A stretch of 64,000 nt of DNA from JAATFS01 sp037145635 (GCA_037145635.1 JBBCXB010000002.1:1-64000), one strand, 5' to 3'. Positions 7,705-16,496 are shown, counted from the stretch's first letter. The notes: generated from the letters alone by a model not told the origin. Program-made: numbers and translations.

Positions 7705-8101
7705 GCAGCGCCGCGACCGCGCCCGCCGGCGCGGTCCGCGCGTGGCGGTCGGTCGGCCCTCGCGGCGCTGGACAAATTATCGCCAGCGCCGGCCGATCGC
7801 CCGCCGCGCAACGGATGCCGGCGCTTATCCACAGACTTCGCCGGATTCGATCCACACCCGGCGTGGATAACTGCACGCCCGCTGGCGGTTTTTTCGCCAG
7901 GTCCGCTGCGGGCCTTGCGGCGCGGGGCCTGCCGACGGTTGTCCACAGCTTGTCAGGCGGCCGGCGCACAGCCGCTGTGGAAAACCGCGCGCCGCCGGGC
8001 CGGGCCCGGCTGCGACCGCCGGTCTCTCTGGCCGGATCGGGATGCGCGCGCTACCCTTTGCTCCCGCCCGATCGACCCCGCGCCCGCGGCGTCCGCCCCC
8101 G
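7705..8101. other. 397-base intergenic region with DnaA-box-like cluster
   Basis: The gap between miaB and phoH has no ORF in keeping with its neighbours. It holds five DnaA-box-like 9-mers (7825-7984), a short AT-rich patch (GACAAATTATCG near 7771) and a stem-loop (CTGGCG 7882-7887, loop GTTTTTT, CGCCAG 7895-7900). The phoH promoter must lie here too. Confidence 0.6.
7825..7984. promoter_or_regulatory. Cluster of DnaA-box-like 9-mers
   Basis: The exact consensus TTATCCACA is at 7825-7833 (+). Near matches are CGATCCACA at 7848-7856 (+, two mismatches), TTATCCACG at 7862-7870 (-, one mismatch), TTGTCCACA at 7939-7947 (+, one mismatch) and TTTTCCACA at 7976-7984 (-, one mismatch). dnaA, dnaN, rpmH and gyrB are not adjacent, so this is unlikely to be oriC. 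A DnaA-titration or DnaA-reactivation locus, or DnaA control of phoH, is the inference. Confidence 0.55.
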
Positions 8102-9088
8102 ATGAGCACACCCGCGCAACGCGACTTCACCCTCGACCCCGCCGACACCGAGCGCCTGGCCAACCTGGCCGGCCCGTTCGATGCGCACCTGCGCCAGATC
8201 GAACTCCGGCTCGGCGTGGAGATTTCCAACCGCGGCAACGTGTTCCGCGTGACCGGACCGGCCGCGCCCGGTGCCGCCGCCGAGACCCTGCTGCGCGCGC
8301 TCTACGAAGAGGCCGCCGACACCCGCTTCGACAGCCACGCCATCCACCTGCGCCTGAACGACGCCAACGTCGAGCACGTGGTCGAGCGCGACTACGCGCC
8401 GCAGGAAGTGGCGATCAAGGTCAAGCGCGGCACCGTGCGCGGACGGGGTGCCAACCAGGCCCGGTACCTGCACGCGATCACCACCCACGACATCAACTTC
8501 GGCATCGGCCCGGCCGGCACCGGCAAGACCTTCCTGGCGGTGGCCAGCGCGGTGGAGGCGCTCAACGAATCGCGGGTGCAGCGCCTGATCCTGGTGCGCC
8601 CGGCGGTGGAAGCCGGCGAGAAGCTGGGGTTCCTGCCCGGCGACCTCAGCCAGAAGGTCGATCCCTACCTGCGGCCGCTGTACGACGCCCTCTACGAGAT
8701 GCTGGGCGTGGAGAAGGTGGTCAAGCTGCTGGAGAAGAACGTCATCGAGATCGCGCCGCTGGCCTACATGCGCGGGCGCACCCTCAACGACGCCTACGTG
8801 ATCCTCGACGAAGCCCAGAACACCACCATCGAGCAGATGAAGATGTTCCTGACCCGGCTCGGCTTCGGCTCGACCGCGGTGGTGACCGGCGACCTCACCC
8901 AGATCGACCTGCCCAAGCACGTCAAGTCCGGCCTGCGCGACGCCATCGAGGTGCTGCGCGACGTCGACGGCGTCAGCTTCACCTTCTTCGAGGCGCGCGA
9001 CGTGGTGCGGCATCCGCTGGTGGCGCGCATCGTCAGCGCCTACGACCGCCGCGACCACCAGGACGCGCAGACGGGGTCGGTGGCATGA
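8102..9088 (+). CDS. phoH: PhoH-family ATPase (YbeZ type)
   Basis: This is a cytoplasmic P-loop ATPase of the PhoH/YbeZ family, functionally linked to YbeY and RNA/ribosome metabolism. The start at MSTPAQRDFTLDPADTERLA gives 328 aa; a frame 20 codons longer has an arginine/proline-rich N-terminus that looks like untranslated DNA. Residues 1-110 form the N-terminal KH-like region. The Walker A GPAGTGKT is at 136-143, and a Walker B with YVILDEAQN is near 240. The stop overlaps the ybeY start (ATGA), so the two are coupled. Despite the name, no Pho box is visible upstream. Confidence 0.93.
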   Translation: MSTPAQRDFTLDPADTERLANLAGPFDAHLRQIELRLGVEISNRGNVFRVTGPAAPGAAAETLLRALYEEAADTRFDSHAIHLRLNDANVEHVVERDYAPQEVAIKVKRGTVRGRGANQARYLHAITTHDINFGIGPAGTGKTFLAVASAVEALNESRVQRLILVRPAVEAGEKLGFLPGDLSQKVDPYLRPLYDALYEMLGVEKVVKLLEKNVIEIAPLAYMRGRTLNDAYVILDEAQNTTIEQMKMFLTRLGFGSTAVVTGDLTQIDLPKHVKSGLRDAIEVLRDVDGVSFTFFEARDVVRHPLVARIVSAYDRRDHQDAQTGSVA

Positions 9089-9570
9089 CCCGCGGCCCGG
9101 TGCGCCTGGACGTGGGCGTCAGCTACGCGCTGCCGCGCGCCGGCCTGCCGGCGGCGGTCAGCTTCCGGCGCTGGGTGGCGGCCGCGCTGAAGGGCCGCAT
9201 CCGCGAGGCCGACCTGGCGATCCGGCTGGTCGACGAGAAGGAAGGCCGCTCGCTCAACCATCACTACCGCGGCAAGGACTACGCCACCAACGTGCTGAGC
9301 TTCCCGGCCGAGCTGCCCGAGGGCCTGCCCAAGGGCATCAAGCTGCCACTGCTGGGCGACCTGGTGATCTGCGCGCCGGTGGTGGCGCGCGAGGCCGCCG
9401 AGCAGGGCAAGCCGCTGGCCGCGCACTACGCCCACCTGACCGTGCACGGCACCCTGCACCTGCTGGGCTGGGACCACGAGGACGACAGGGAGGCCGAGGC
9501 GATGGAACAGCTGGAACGCGAGATCCTGGCCGAGCTCGGCGTCTCCGACCCCTACGCAGGCGACGCCTGA
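9085..9570 (+). CDS. ybeY: Endoribonuclease / rRNA maturation factor YbeY
   Basis: YbeY is a metal-dependent single-strand endoribonuclease used in 16S rRNA 3'-end maturation and ribosome quality control. The 161-aa protein has the signature zinc site HGTLHLLGWDH, giving H121, H125 and H131, and the upstream conserved TNVLSFP segment. The start codon lies inside the phoH stop (ATGA), a typical ybeZ-ybeY coupling. Confidence 0.96.
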   Translation: MTRGPVRLDVGVSYALPRAGLPAAVSFRRWVAAALKGRIREADLAIRLVDEKEGRSLNHHYRGKDYATNVLSFPAELPEGLPKGIKLPLLGDLVICAPVVAREAAEQGKPLAAHYAHLTVHGTLHLLGWDHEDDREAEAMEQLEREILAELGVSDPYAGDA

Positions 9571-9595
9571 GCCTGCCCTCTTCCGGACCCGCGCC

Positions 9596-10111
9596 TTGAT
9601 CCGCCGATCGCTCCTGCTGCTGTTGCTCTCGCCCCTGCCCGCCCTGGCCGCGCCAGCCGCGGCACCGCCGGACCTGGCGGCGCTGATCGAGTGCCGCCAG
9701 CGCGTGGCCGACTTCAGCGCGCTGGCGCCGGTGCTGGCCGACCCGCTCAAGGCGGTGGCCCTGGGCTGGCGGCCGCTGCCCCAGGCCAACCTGTTCATGG
9801 CCGAGTACGCCTTGAACACGCCGATCACGGTGTTCGGGCTCCGTGCCTCCCAGGTCGCCTTCTCCGGCGCCAGCGTGATGGCCATTCTCGACCTGCCCGA
9901 CCCGCGCCCGCTGGCGCGGCAGCTGCAGCTGGAACCGGCGGTGGACACCCCCGCCAAGGTGATGTTCGGGCGCGAACTGCGCAGCGAGGACACGACCGAC
10001 CCGAAGACCGGCGAGCCGATGATCGAGTCGATCGTGCTGAGCGTGTCCAACGTGACCTCGCACCCGGGCAAGACCCTGGCCGGGTGCAGCTACAGCCTGG
10101 ACCTGCCGTAG
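9596..10111 (+). CDS. Secreted protein of unknown function
   Basis: I do not recognise this family. The 171-aa product begins at a TTG (9596), 25 bases after ybeY, and has a signal peptide (RRSLLLLLLSPLPALAAPA). Two cysteines are present in the mature part (ECRQRV near residue 33 and GCSYSL near 164), spaced so that one disulfide is possible. The rest is a mixed alpha/beta-looking sequence with no catalytic motif I can name. Codon use resembles the neighbours. It is probably periplasmic and may be cotranscribed with phoH-ybeY. Confidence 0.7.
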   Translation: MIRRSLLLLLLSPLPALAAPAAAPPDLAALIECRQRVADFSALAPVLADPLKAVALGWRPLPQANLFMAEYALNTPITVFGLRASQVAFSGASVMAILDLPDPRPLARQLQLEPAVDTPAKVMFGRELRSEDTTDPKTGEPMIESIVLSVSNVTSHPGKTLAGCSYSLDLP

Positions 10112-10113
10112 GC

Positions 10114-10139
10114 CGGGAATCGGGGATTGGGGATTGGGG
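10114..10139 (+). repeat. GGGGATT-type heptamer repeat
   Basis: Near-perfect direct heptamers (GGGAATC, GGGGATT, GGGGATT, GGGG) lie immediately after the stop of the secreted protein. Similar tracts occur at 13433-13461 and 61608-61714, always between genes. Confidence 0.7.
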
Positions 10140-10226
10140 CGGGCGGGCCGGGGCGGCAACCCTTCGTGCGGCAGCGCCTGCTAGACTTGCGCTACCGCCC
10201 GGCGTGCCGGGTGCCGTTCCCCCGTA

Positions 10227-11111
10227 ATGATGTCTGAAGACGACAGTAGTCAATCCGTTTCCGAACCCCACGAAAAGCGCCGCAGCTGGCTCGAACGCCT
10301 GAGCGCGGCCTTCTCGGGCGAGCCGCATACCCGCGACGAACTGGTGGCGCTGCTGCGCACCGCCGAACAGGACGGCCTGATCGCCGCCGATACCCTGCGC
10401 ATGATGGAGGGCGCCATCTCGGTGTCCGAGCTGACCGTGGGCGACGTGATGGTGTCGCGCTCGCAGATGGTGTCGCTGCCGGTGGAATCGCGCTTCATCG
10501 ACCTGATGAAGCAGGTGGTCGAGTCCGGCCACTCGCGCTTCCCGGTGCACGGCGAGAACAAGGACGAGATCCTCGGCATCCTGCTCGCCAAGGACCTGCT
10601 GCGCGGCGTGGTCGCCGACAACGGCCCCGGCAACGTGCGCGAGCTGCTGCGCCCGGCGGTGCTGATCCCCGAGTCCAAGAAGCTCAACGTGCTGCTCAAG
10701 GAGTTCCGGCTCTCGCGCAACCACATGGCGATCGTGGTCGACGAGTACGGCGGCGTCGCCGGGCTGGTCACCATCGAGGACGTGCTGGAGCAGATCGTCG
10801 GCGAGATCGACGACGAGCACGACGAGGCCGAGGACGAGGCGTCGCTGATCGCGGCGCACGCCGACGGCCAGTACGTGGTCGACGCGCTGACCCCGATCGA
10901 GGACTTCAACGAGCGCTTCGGCGCCGACTTTCCCGACGACGACTACGACACCGTGGGCGGCCTGGTCACCGAGGCCATCGGCCACTTGCCGGAGACCGGC
11001 GAGGAACTGACGCTGGGCCGCTTCGCGTTCCGCGTGGCACGGGCCGACGCACGCCGCGTGCAGGCCTTCCACGTCACCATCCTGCCGCCCGAACCGCAGG
11101 AAGACGCTTGA
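10227..11111 (+). CDS. corC: CorC/HlyC-type transporter-associated CBS-domain protein
   Basis: CorC-family proteins are cytoplasmic CBS-pair proteins linked to magnesium/cobalt efflux and ion homeostasis. The 294-aa product has two CBS motifs (about 65-195; VMVSRSQMVSLP and NHMAIVVDEYGGVAGLVTIED) and a C-terminal CorC_HlyC domain (about 205-290; FNERFGADFPDDDYDTVGG). There is no membrane domain, as in E. coli YbeX. Two in-frame ATGs (10227, 10230) are equivalent. It belongs to the conserved miaB-phoH-ybeY-corC neighbourhood. Confidence 0.93.
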   Translation: MMSEDDSSQSVSEPHEKRRSWLERLSAAFSGEPHTRDELVALLRTAEQDGLIAADTLRMMEGAISVSELTVGDVMVSRSQMVSLPVESRFIDLMKQVVESGHSRFPVHGENKDEILGILLAKDLLRGVVADNGPGNVRELLRPAVLIPESKKLNVLLKEFRLSRNHMAIVVDEYGGVAGLVTIEDVLEQIVGEIDDEHDEAEDEASLIAAHADGQYVVDALTPIEDFNERFGADFPDDDYDTVGGLVTEAIGHLPETGEELTLGRFAFRVARADARRVQAFHVTILPPEPQEDA

Positions 11112-11131
11112 CCGCGCCGGCCGGTCGCGGC

Positions 11132-12337
11132 ATGGCCTCACGCGCCCTGGGGCGCTGCGCGCTGGCGCTGTGCGCGCTGCTGCTGCTCGCCGCGGCCGGC
11201 ATGGCGGCGGCACAGGCGCCGCCGCCGCGCGTCGGGGTGGCCACGATGCAGCCGGGCGAGGTGTTCTTCGAGCGCTTCGGCCACGACGCGATCGTGGTGG
11301 CGGACCCGGCCAGCGGACAGGCCACGTCCTACAACTTCGGCTTCTTCGATCCCAGCGAGCCGGATTTCGTCGGCCGCTTCGCCCGGGGCGAGATGATGTA
11401 CTACCTGGTCGCGCTGCCGCTGGAGGAGGACCTGCAGCAGTACCGCGACAGCGGCCGCGGGGTCAGCGTCCAGTGGCTCGACCTGACGCCGGACCAGGCG
11501 CGGGCGCTGGCCGACGCGCTGGCCGAGCGCAGCCGGCCCGAGCACGCCCGCTACCACTACGACTACTTCGTGGCCAACTGCGCGACGATGGTCCGCGACA
11601 GCCTCGACCGGGCGATGGGCGGGGCGTTGAAATCGCAGCTGGCCGGGCGCTCGCGCGGCAACACCTATCGCAGCGAGGCGGTGCGCCTGGCCTCGCCGGC
11701 GACCTGGATGTGGCTGGGGTTCGACCTGGGACTGGGCCCGTACGCGGACACGCCGCTGTCGCGCTGGGAGGAGGCGTTCGTGCCGATGCGCCTGGCCGAG
11801 AGCCTGACCCAGGTACACAACGCCGCCGGACGGCCGCTGGTGCAGTCGACCCAGGTGCTGCTGCCGCACACCATCGCCCCGGAACCCGACGAGCAGGTGC
11901 GGCACTGGTGGCCGTGGCTGCTGGTCGGGGGACTGCTGGCCGCCGCGGTGCTGGCCGGCGCACGCCGCGTGCGCTGGGTGGCCGCCGCGGCCCTGCCGTT
12001 CTGGCTGCTGTGCGCGATCGGCGGCGCGTTGCTGGTCTACCTGTGGGGCTTCAGCGCCCACCAGTCGGCCTGGGCCAACCGCAACCTGCTGCTGCTCAAC
12101 CCCTTGTGCGTGCCGCTGATCGGCGGCGGCCTCGCGCTGCTGCGCCGGCGCCGGCCCGGCCGCTGGTTCGACCTCACGCTGTGGGCGGTGGCCGCCTGCG
12201 GCCTGGCCGCGCTGCTGCTGTACTGGCTGTCGGCGCGGCCGCAGTACAACCTGCAGTGGATCGTGCTGCTGCTGCCGATCCACGCCGCCCTGGCGCTGGT
12301 GCTGCGGCGGCCCTACTTGTCGCTGCCGGAGCGCTGA
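11132..12337 (+). CDS. DUF4105 / Lnb-like periplasmic domain protein with membrane tail
   Basis: The 401-aa protein has a signal peptide (MASRALGRCALALCALLLLA) and an N-terminal domain (about 35-260) resembling DUF4105. Motifs are FFERFGHDAIVV, YNFGFFDP, RYHYDYFVANCATMVRD and GNTYRSEAV. This fold is now linked to lipoprotein N-acyltransferase (Lnb) enzymes; the conserved His and Cys are present. The C-terminal third has four hydrophobic helices. A TTG at 11108 inside the corC stop is an alternative start; I prefer the ATG because it begins the signal peptide. It takes the place held by lnt after corC in E. coli, which makes a lipoprotein-acylation role attractive but unproven. Confidence 0.8.
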   Translation: MASRALGRCALALCALLLLAAAGMAAAQAPPPRVGVATMQPGEVFFERFGHDAIVVADPASGQATSYNFGFFDPSEPDFVGRFARGEMMYYLVALPLEEDLQQYRDSGRGVSVQWLDLTPDQARALADALAERSRPEHARYHYDYFVANCATMVRDSLDRAMGGALKSQLAGRSRGNTYRSEAVRLASPATWMWLGFDLGLGPYADTPLSRWEEAFVPMRLAESLTQVHNAAGRPLVQSTQVLLPHTIAPEPDEQVRHWWPWLLVGGLLAAAVLAGARRVRWVAAAALPFWLLCAIGGALLVYLWGFSAHQSAWANRNLLLLNPLCVPLIGGGLALLRRRRPGRWFDLTLWAVAACGLAALLLYWLSARPQYNLQWIVLLLPIHAALALVLRRPYLSLPER

Positions 12338-12343
12338 CGCACG

Positions 12344-13357
12344 ATGCCCGGCATGACCCCCGACCACCGCCGCCACCCCGACAACCCCGCCTGCGTCATC
12401 ACCTGCGCGTACTACGACCGCGACGGCGGGCGCCACGACATCAGCCTGGACCAGATCAGCGAGGAGATCGGCCAGGCCGACGGCTTCGTCTGGGTCGGGC
12501 TGTACGAGCCGGACGAGAGCGTGCTGCGCAAGCTGCAGGAGGAATTCGGCCTGCACGACCTGGCGATCGAGGACGCGCGCAACGCGCACCAGCGCCCCAA
12601 GGTCGAGAGCTACGGCAACTCGCTGTTCGTGGTGGTCAACACCGCGCAGCTGGTGGAGGAACGCATCCGCTACGGCGAGACCCACGCCTTCCTCGGCGCC
12701 CGCTTCCTGGTGACGGTGCGGCATGGCGCCTCGCTGTCGTACACGCCGGTGCGCGCGCGCATGGAGCGCGAGCCGGAGATGCTGGCGATGGGCCCGGCGT
12801 TCTGCCTGTACGGCGTGCTCGACTTCGTGGTCGACAACTACCTGCCGATCATGGACGGCTTCCGCGACACCCTGGAGACGCTGGAGCAGGACATCTTCTC
12901 GGAGAACTACCGCCGCCAGACGGTGATGCGGCTGTACGAGCTCAAGCGCGAACTCAACAAGATGCGGCTGGTGGTGGCGCCGCTGCAGGACGTGCTGTCC
13001 CACCTCAAGCGCAATCCCGGCCCGCTGATCCCGGCCGGGATCGGCGTCTACCTGCGCGACGTGCTCGACCACGCGGTGCGCATCAACGACGCGATCGACA
13101 CCCTGCGCGAGATGCTGGGCACCGCGCTGAGCGTGAACCTGTCGATGGTCACCCTGGCCCAGGGCGAGACCGTCAAGCGCCTGGGCGCCTGGGCGGCGCT
13201 GCTGGCCGCCCCCACCCTGGTGACCAGCTGGTACGGCATGAACTTCCAGCACATGCCCGAGCTCGGCGGCCGCCATGCCTACGCGATCCTGGTCGGCGGC
13301 GTCGCCGTGGCCTGCGCGGTGCTCTACGTCCTGTTCAAGCGCGCCCGCTGGCTGTGA
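12344..13357 (+). CDS. corA: CorA-family magnesium/cobalt transporter
   Basis: CorA forms a pentameric inner-membrane channel for Mg2+ and Co2+. The 337-aa protein has a large cytoplasmic N-terminal domain (to about 270), two C-terminal transmembrane helices, and the signature YGMN in SWYGMNFQHMPE between them. The C-terminus ends in basic residues (KRARWL). ATGs at 12344 and 12353 are both possible starts. It lies 6 bp after the Lnb-like gene, so it is probably in the same transcript as corC. Confidence 0.94.
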   Translation: MPGMTPDHRRHPDNPACVITCAYYDRDGGRHDISLDQISEEIGQADGFVWVGLYEPDESVLRKLQEEFGLHDLAIEDARNAHQRPKVESYGNSLFVVVNTAQLVEERIRYGETHAFLGARFLVTVRHGASLSYTPVRARMEREPEMLAMGPAFCLYGVLDFVVDNYLPIMDGFRDTLETLEQDIFSENYRRQTVMRLYELKRELNKMRLVVAPLQDVLSHLKRNPGPLIPAGIGVYLRDVLDHAVRINDAIDTLREMLGTALSVNLSMVTLAQGETVKRLGAWAALLAAPTLVTSWYGMNFQHMPELGGRHAYAILVGGVAVACAVLYVLFKRARWL

Positions 13358-13382
13358 GGCCGCCCCGCGCCGCGGCGCGATG

Positions 13383-13461
13383 GGCGATCGAGGATTCGGG
13401 ACCGGCAAAAGCAGCAGCAACCGCGCTTTGACGAATCCCCGATCCCCAATCCCGAATCCCC
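13383..13461. repeat. Heptamer-repeat hairpin between converging genes
   Basis: A tract of GAATCCCC, GATCCCC, AATCCC and GAATCCCC units (13433-13461) lies between corA and the end of potI. A partial complement (GAGGATTCGGG near 13390-13400) sits upstream, so the RNA from either side could fold. It may serve as a bidirectional 3' end. Confidence 0.5.
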
Positions 13462-13471
13462 GGGTACCGAG

Positions 13472-14317
13472 TCACCCCTGGTCCTGCAGCGCCAGCTGGA
13501 TGTCGCGCTGGCGGCGCTTCTCGCTGCGCGCCATCAGCCCCCAGCCGACCACCGCCGCCAGCGACACCGCCAGCACCATCAGGGTCGCCAGCGCGTTGAT
13601 CTTGGGACTGACGCCCAGCCGCACCGACGAGAACACCTTCATCGGCAGTGTGGTCGAACTCGGGCCGGCGACGAAGCTGGCGATCACCACATCGTCCAGC
13701 GACAGCGTGAACGCCAGCAGCCAGCCCGACACCAGCGCCGGCGCGATGATCGGCAGCGTGATCAGCAGGAACACCTTGATGCGGTTGGCGCCCAGGTCCA
13801 TCGCCGCCTCCTCAAGCGAGCGGTCCAGCTCCTGCAGCCGCGAGGACACCACCACCGTGACGAAGGACAGGGTGAAGGTGACATGCGCCACCCAGATCGC
13901 CAGCACGCCCTTGGGCGCGATACCGAGCACGCCGCCCATCGACACCAGCATCAGCAGGATCGACAGGCCGATGATCACCTCGGGCATCACCAGCGGCGCG
14001 GTGATCAGCGCGCCGAACAGGGTCTTGCCCGGGAAGCGGCGGAAGCGCGTCATCACCATGGCCGCCAAAGTGCCGATCACCATCGACGCGGTGGCGGTCC
14101 AGAACGCGACCTCGAGGCTGATCCAGGCCGCATCCAGCATCTGCCGGTCGCGCAGCAGCTCGACGTACCAGCGGGTCGAGAAGCCGGCCCAGACCGTGGC
14201 CAGGCGCGAGGCGTTGAACGAGTACACGATCAGCAGCAGGATCGGCAGGTACAGGAACGCGAAGCCGAAGACCAGCACGCTCCAGGTCAGGGTGCGGCCG
14301 CCGCGGGTCGGGCTCAT
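13472..14317 (-). CDS. potI: Putrescine/spermidine ABC transporter permease PotI
   Basis: This is one of the two inner-membrane permeases of a PotFGHI-type polyamine importer. The 281-aa protein starts at MSPTRGGRTLTWSVLVFGFA, has six predicted helices, and carries the permease-ATPase coupling segment EEAAMDLGANRIKVFLLITLP. Its ATG overlaps the potH stop (ATGA). It is the last gene of potG-potH-potI. Confidence 0.93.
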   Translation of the reverse strand: MSPTRGGRTLTWSVLVFGFAFLYLPILLLIVYSFNASRLATVWAGFSTRWYVELLRDRQMLDAAWISLEVAFWTATASMVIGTLAAMVMTRFRRFPGKTLFGALITAPLVMPEVIIGLSILLMLVSMGGVLGIAPKGVLAIWVAHVTFTLSFVTVVVSSRLQELDRSLEEAAMDLGANRIKVFLLITLPIIAPALVSGWLLAFTLSLDDVVIASFVAGPSSTTLPMKVFSSVRLGVSPKINALATLMVLAVSLAAVVGWGLMARSEKRRQRDIQLALQDQG

Positions 14318-15225
14318 GCCAGCCGGCCTTCCAGCTCGCGCTGCTGGTAGCGGTTGAAGATCAGGATCGGCACCAGCAGCAGCGCCAGCATCACGATCGC
14401 CACCGCCGAGGCCGCCGGCCAGTCGCGGTTGTTGAAGAACTCGCCCCACAGCACGCGGCCGATCATCAGCGTGTCCGGCCCGCCGAGCATCTCCGGGATC
14501 ACGAACTCGCCCACCGCCGGGATCATCACCAGCATGCAGCCGGCGACGATGCCGCTGCGCGACAGCGGCAGGGTGATGCTCAGGAACGCCTTCCACGGCC
14601 GCGCCCCGAGGTCGTAGGCGGCCTCCAGCAGGCGGTGGTCGAGCTTGACCAGGTTGGCGTACAGCGGCAGCACCATGAACGGCAGGTAGCAGTAGACGAT
14701 GCCGATGTAGGCCGCCAGCGGGGTGTAGAGGATGCGCAGCGGCGCGTCGATCAGGCCCAGCGCCAGCAGCAGCTTGTTGAGCACGCCGTTGCTGTCGAGG
14801 ATGCCGATCCAGGCGTAGACGCGGATCAGGAACGAGGTCCACGACGGCAGCACCACCAGCATCATCGCGACGTTGCGCGCGGCCGGCGACAGCCGCGCGA
14901 TCACGTAGGCCATCGGGTAGCCGATCAGCAGCGCCAGCACGGTGGAGATCGCGGCGATCCTGATCGAGCTCAGGTAGGCGGCGACGTACTGGCTGTCGGT
15001 CACCAGCGCCAGGTAGTTGCCGAGGTCGAGCCTGACCGTGAACGCCTCGTCCACGTAGGCCAGGATCGGCGTGTACGGCGGCATCGCGATCGCCAGCCGC
15101 GCGAACGAGATCTTCAGCACGATCAGGAACGGGATCGCGAAGAACACCAGCAGCCACAGGTAGGGCGGCGCGATCACGGCCCAGCGCGCGCCCGGCAACC
15201 AGCGCTTGAGCGGGCTCCGGCTCAT
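14314..15225 (-). CDS. potH: Putrescine/spermidine ABC transporter permease PotH
   Basis: This is the partner permease of PotI. The start at MSRSPLKRWLPGARWA (303 aa) overlaps the potG stop by ATGA coupling; a frame 14 codons longer exists but lies inside potG. Six hydrophobic helices are visible. The EAA-like loop is EAAYDLGARPWKAFLSITLP, giving the coupling contact with the PotG ATPase. Confidence 0.93.
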   Translation of the reverse strand: MSRSPLKRWLPGARWAVIAPPYLWLLVFFAIPFLIVLKISFARLAIAMPPYTPILAYVDEAFTVRLDLGNYLALVTDSQYVAAYLSSIRIAAISTVLALLIGYPMAYVIARLSPAARNVAMMLVVLPSWTSFLIRVYAWIGILDSNGVLNKLLLALGLIDAPLRILYTPLAAYIGIVYCYLPFMVLPLYANLVKLDHRLLEAAYDLGARPWKAFLSITLPLSRSGIVAGCMLVMIPAVGEFVIPEMLGGPDTLMIGRVLWGEFFNNRDWPAASAVAIVMLALLLVPILIFNRYQQRELEGRLA

Positions 15226-16361
15226 GAGGTCAGCACCACGCCTTCGTTCTCGCCCCAGGCCATCCACACGGTGTCGCCCCAGGTCAGGCCCTCGCTGGCC
15301 CAGCGCTGCTGGTTGGCGAAGTTGGCCATCAGCTTGAGCCCGCTGGGCAGGCGTACGTGGTAGACCGAGTGGCTGCCGAAGTAGGCGATGTCCTCGATCA
15401 CGCCGCAGGCCTTGTTGTAGGCCTGCGCCGGCTCGTCCTTGCCGATGGCCAGCTTCTCCGGCCGCACCGCGAACGACACCGGCTGCCCGGTGAAGCCGGT
15501 GATGCCGTGGCCGATGCGGATGCTGGACTCGAACGCCGGCGTCGTCAGGGTGACGTAGTCGGGCTGGTCCTCGTCGATCACCGCGTCGACCAGGTTGACC
15601 GAGCCGATGAACTCGGCGGCGAAGCGGTTGGCCGGCTGCTCGTAGATCTCGTCGGGCGTCCCCACCTGCTGGATCCAGCCCTGGTCCATCAGCGCGATGC
15701 GCGTGGCCATGGTCATCGCCTCCTCCTGGTCGTGGGTGACCATCACGCAGGTCACGCCGGAGCCCTCGATGATGTTGACCAGCTCCAGCTGCATCTGCGA
15801 GCGCAGTTTCTTGTCGAGCGCGCCCATCGGCTCGTCCAGCAGCAGCAGCTTGGGGTCCTTGGCCAGCGAGCGCGCCAGCGCCACCCGCTGCTGCTGGCCG
15901 CCGGAGAGCTGGTGCGGCTTGCGCTTGCCGAGCCTGCCGAGCTGCACCAGGTCCAGCATCTCGGCCACGCGGGCGCGGATCGCGTCGCGCCCGCGGCCGT
16001 CCTGCTTCAGGCCGAAGGCGATGTTCTGCTCCACCGTCATGTGCGGGAACAACGCGTAGGACTGGAACATCATGTTGATCGGCCGCTCGTACGGCGGCAG
16101 CGCGTCCATCGGCTGGCCGTCGAGGGTGATGCGCCCGCGGGTCGGGGTCTCGAAGCCGGCCAGGCAGCGCAGCAGCGTCGACTTACCGCTGCCGGAGCCG
16201 CCGAGCAGCGCGAAGATCTCGCCCTTGCGGATGTCCAGGCTGACATCGTCGACCGCGACGAATCCCTCGAACTCCTTGCGCACCGCCACGATGGACAGAT
16301 ACGCGTCGTCGCCGGCGGTCGGGGCCGGGCCACGTTCCGGCTTGGGCTCGCTCTGTGCCAT
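15222..16361 (-). CDS. potG: Putrescine/spermidine ABC transporter ATP-binding protein PotG
   Basis: This is the ATPase that powers PotHI. The 379-aa product has Walker A GGSGSGKST, the Q-loop region MMFQSYALFPHMTVEQN, the signature LSGGQQQRVALARSL and Walker B LLLLDEPMGALD. A C-terminal TOBE-type regulatory domain follows (about 290-379). The family normally pairs with PotF; here potF lies 4.7 kb upstream on the same strand, separated by an efflux operon. Confidence 0.94.
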   Translation of the reverse strand: MAQSEPKPERGPAPTAGDDAYLSIVAVRKEFEGFVAVDDVSLDIRKGEIFALLGGSGSGKSTLLRCLAGFETPTRGRITLDGQPMDALPPYERPINMMFQSYALFPHMTVEQNIAFGLKQDGRGRDAIRARVAEMLDLVQLGRLGKRKPHQLSGGQQQRVALARSLAKDPKLLLLDEPMGALDKKLRSQMQLELVNIIEGSGVTCVMVTHDQEEAMTMATRIALMDQGWIQQVGTPDEIYEQPANRFAAEFIGSVNLVDAVIDEDQPDYVTLTTPAFESSIRIGHGITGFTGQPVSFAVRPEKLAIGKDEPAQAYNKACGVIEDIAYFGSHSVYHVRLPSGLKLMANFANQQRWASEGLTWGDTVWMAWGENEGVVLTS

Positions 16362-16496
16362 GGATCTTCTCGGTTGCGGTGGGGGGCCTGCGCCTGCTGC
16401 GCATGATGGCGAAAAGCCCGCGGCGGCGACAGCCGTCGCGGCGCCGGACCGGACCGGGGCGAGCCCGGGCCGGTATCCAGGGGGCCGGGCGCGGGC

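Noticed and set aside
7705..8101. Chromosomal origin of replication
   Set aside because: DnaA-box-like sites are present, but none of the genes that flank oriC in this family (dnaA, dnaN, rpmH, gyrB) is nearby and no large AT-rich unwinding region is seen.
8102..9088. Pho-regulon membership of phoH
   Set aside because: No CTGTCAT-type repeats with 11-base spacing were found upstream; the clear Pho boxes are all at 54928-57642.
14314..15267. Longer PotH starting at 15267
   Set aside because: The extra 14 codons lie within potG; the ATG at 15225 overlaps the potG stop in the usual coupled way and begins the conserved sequence.
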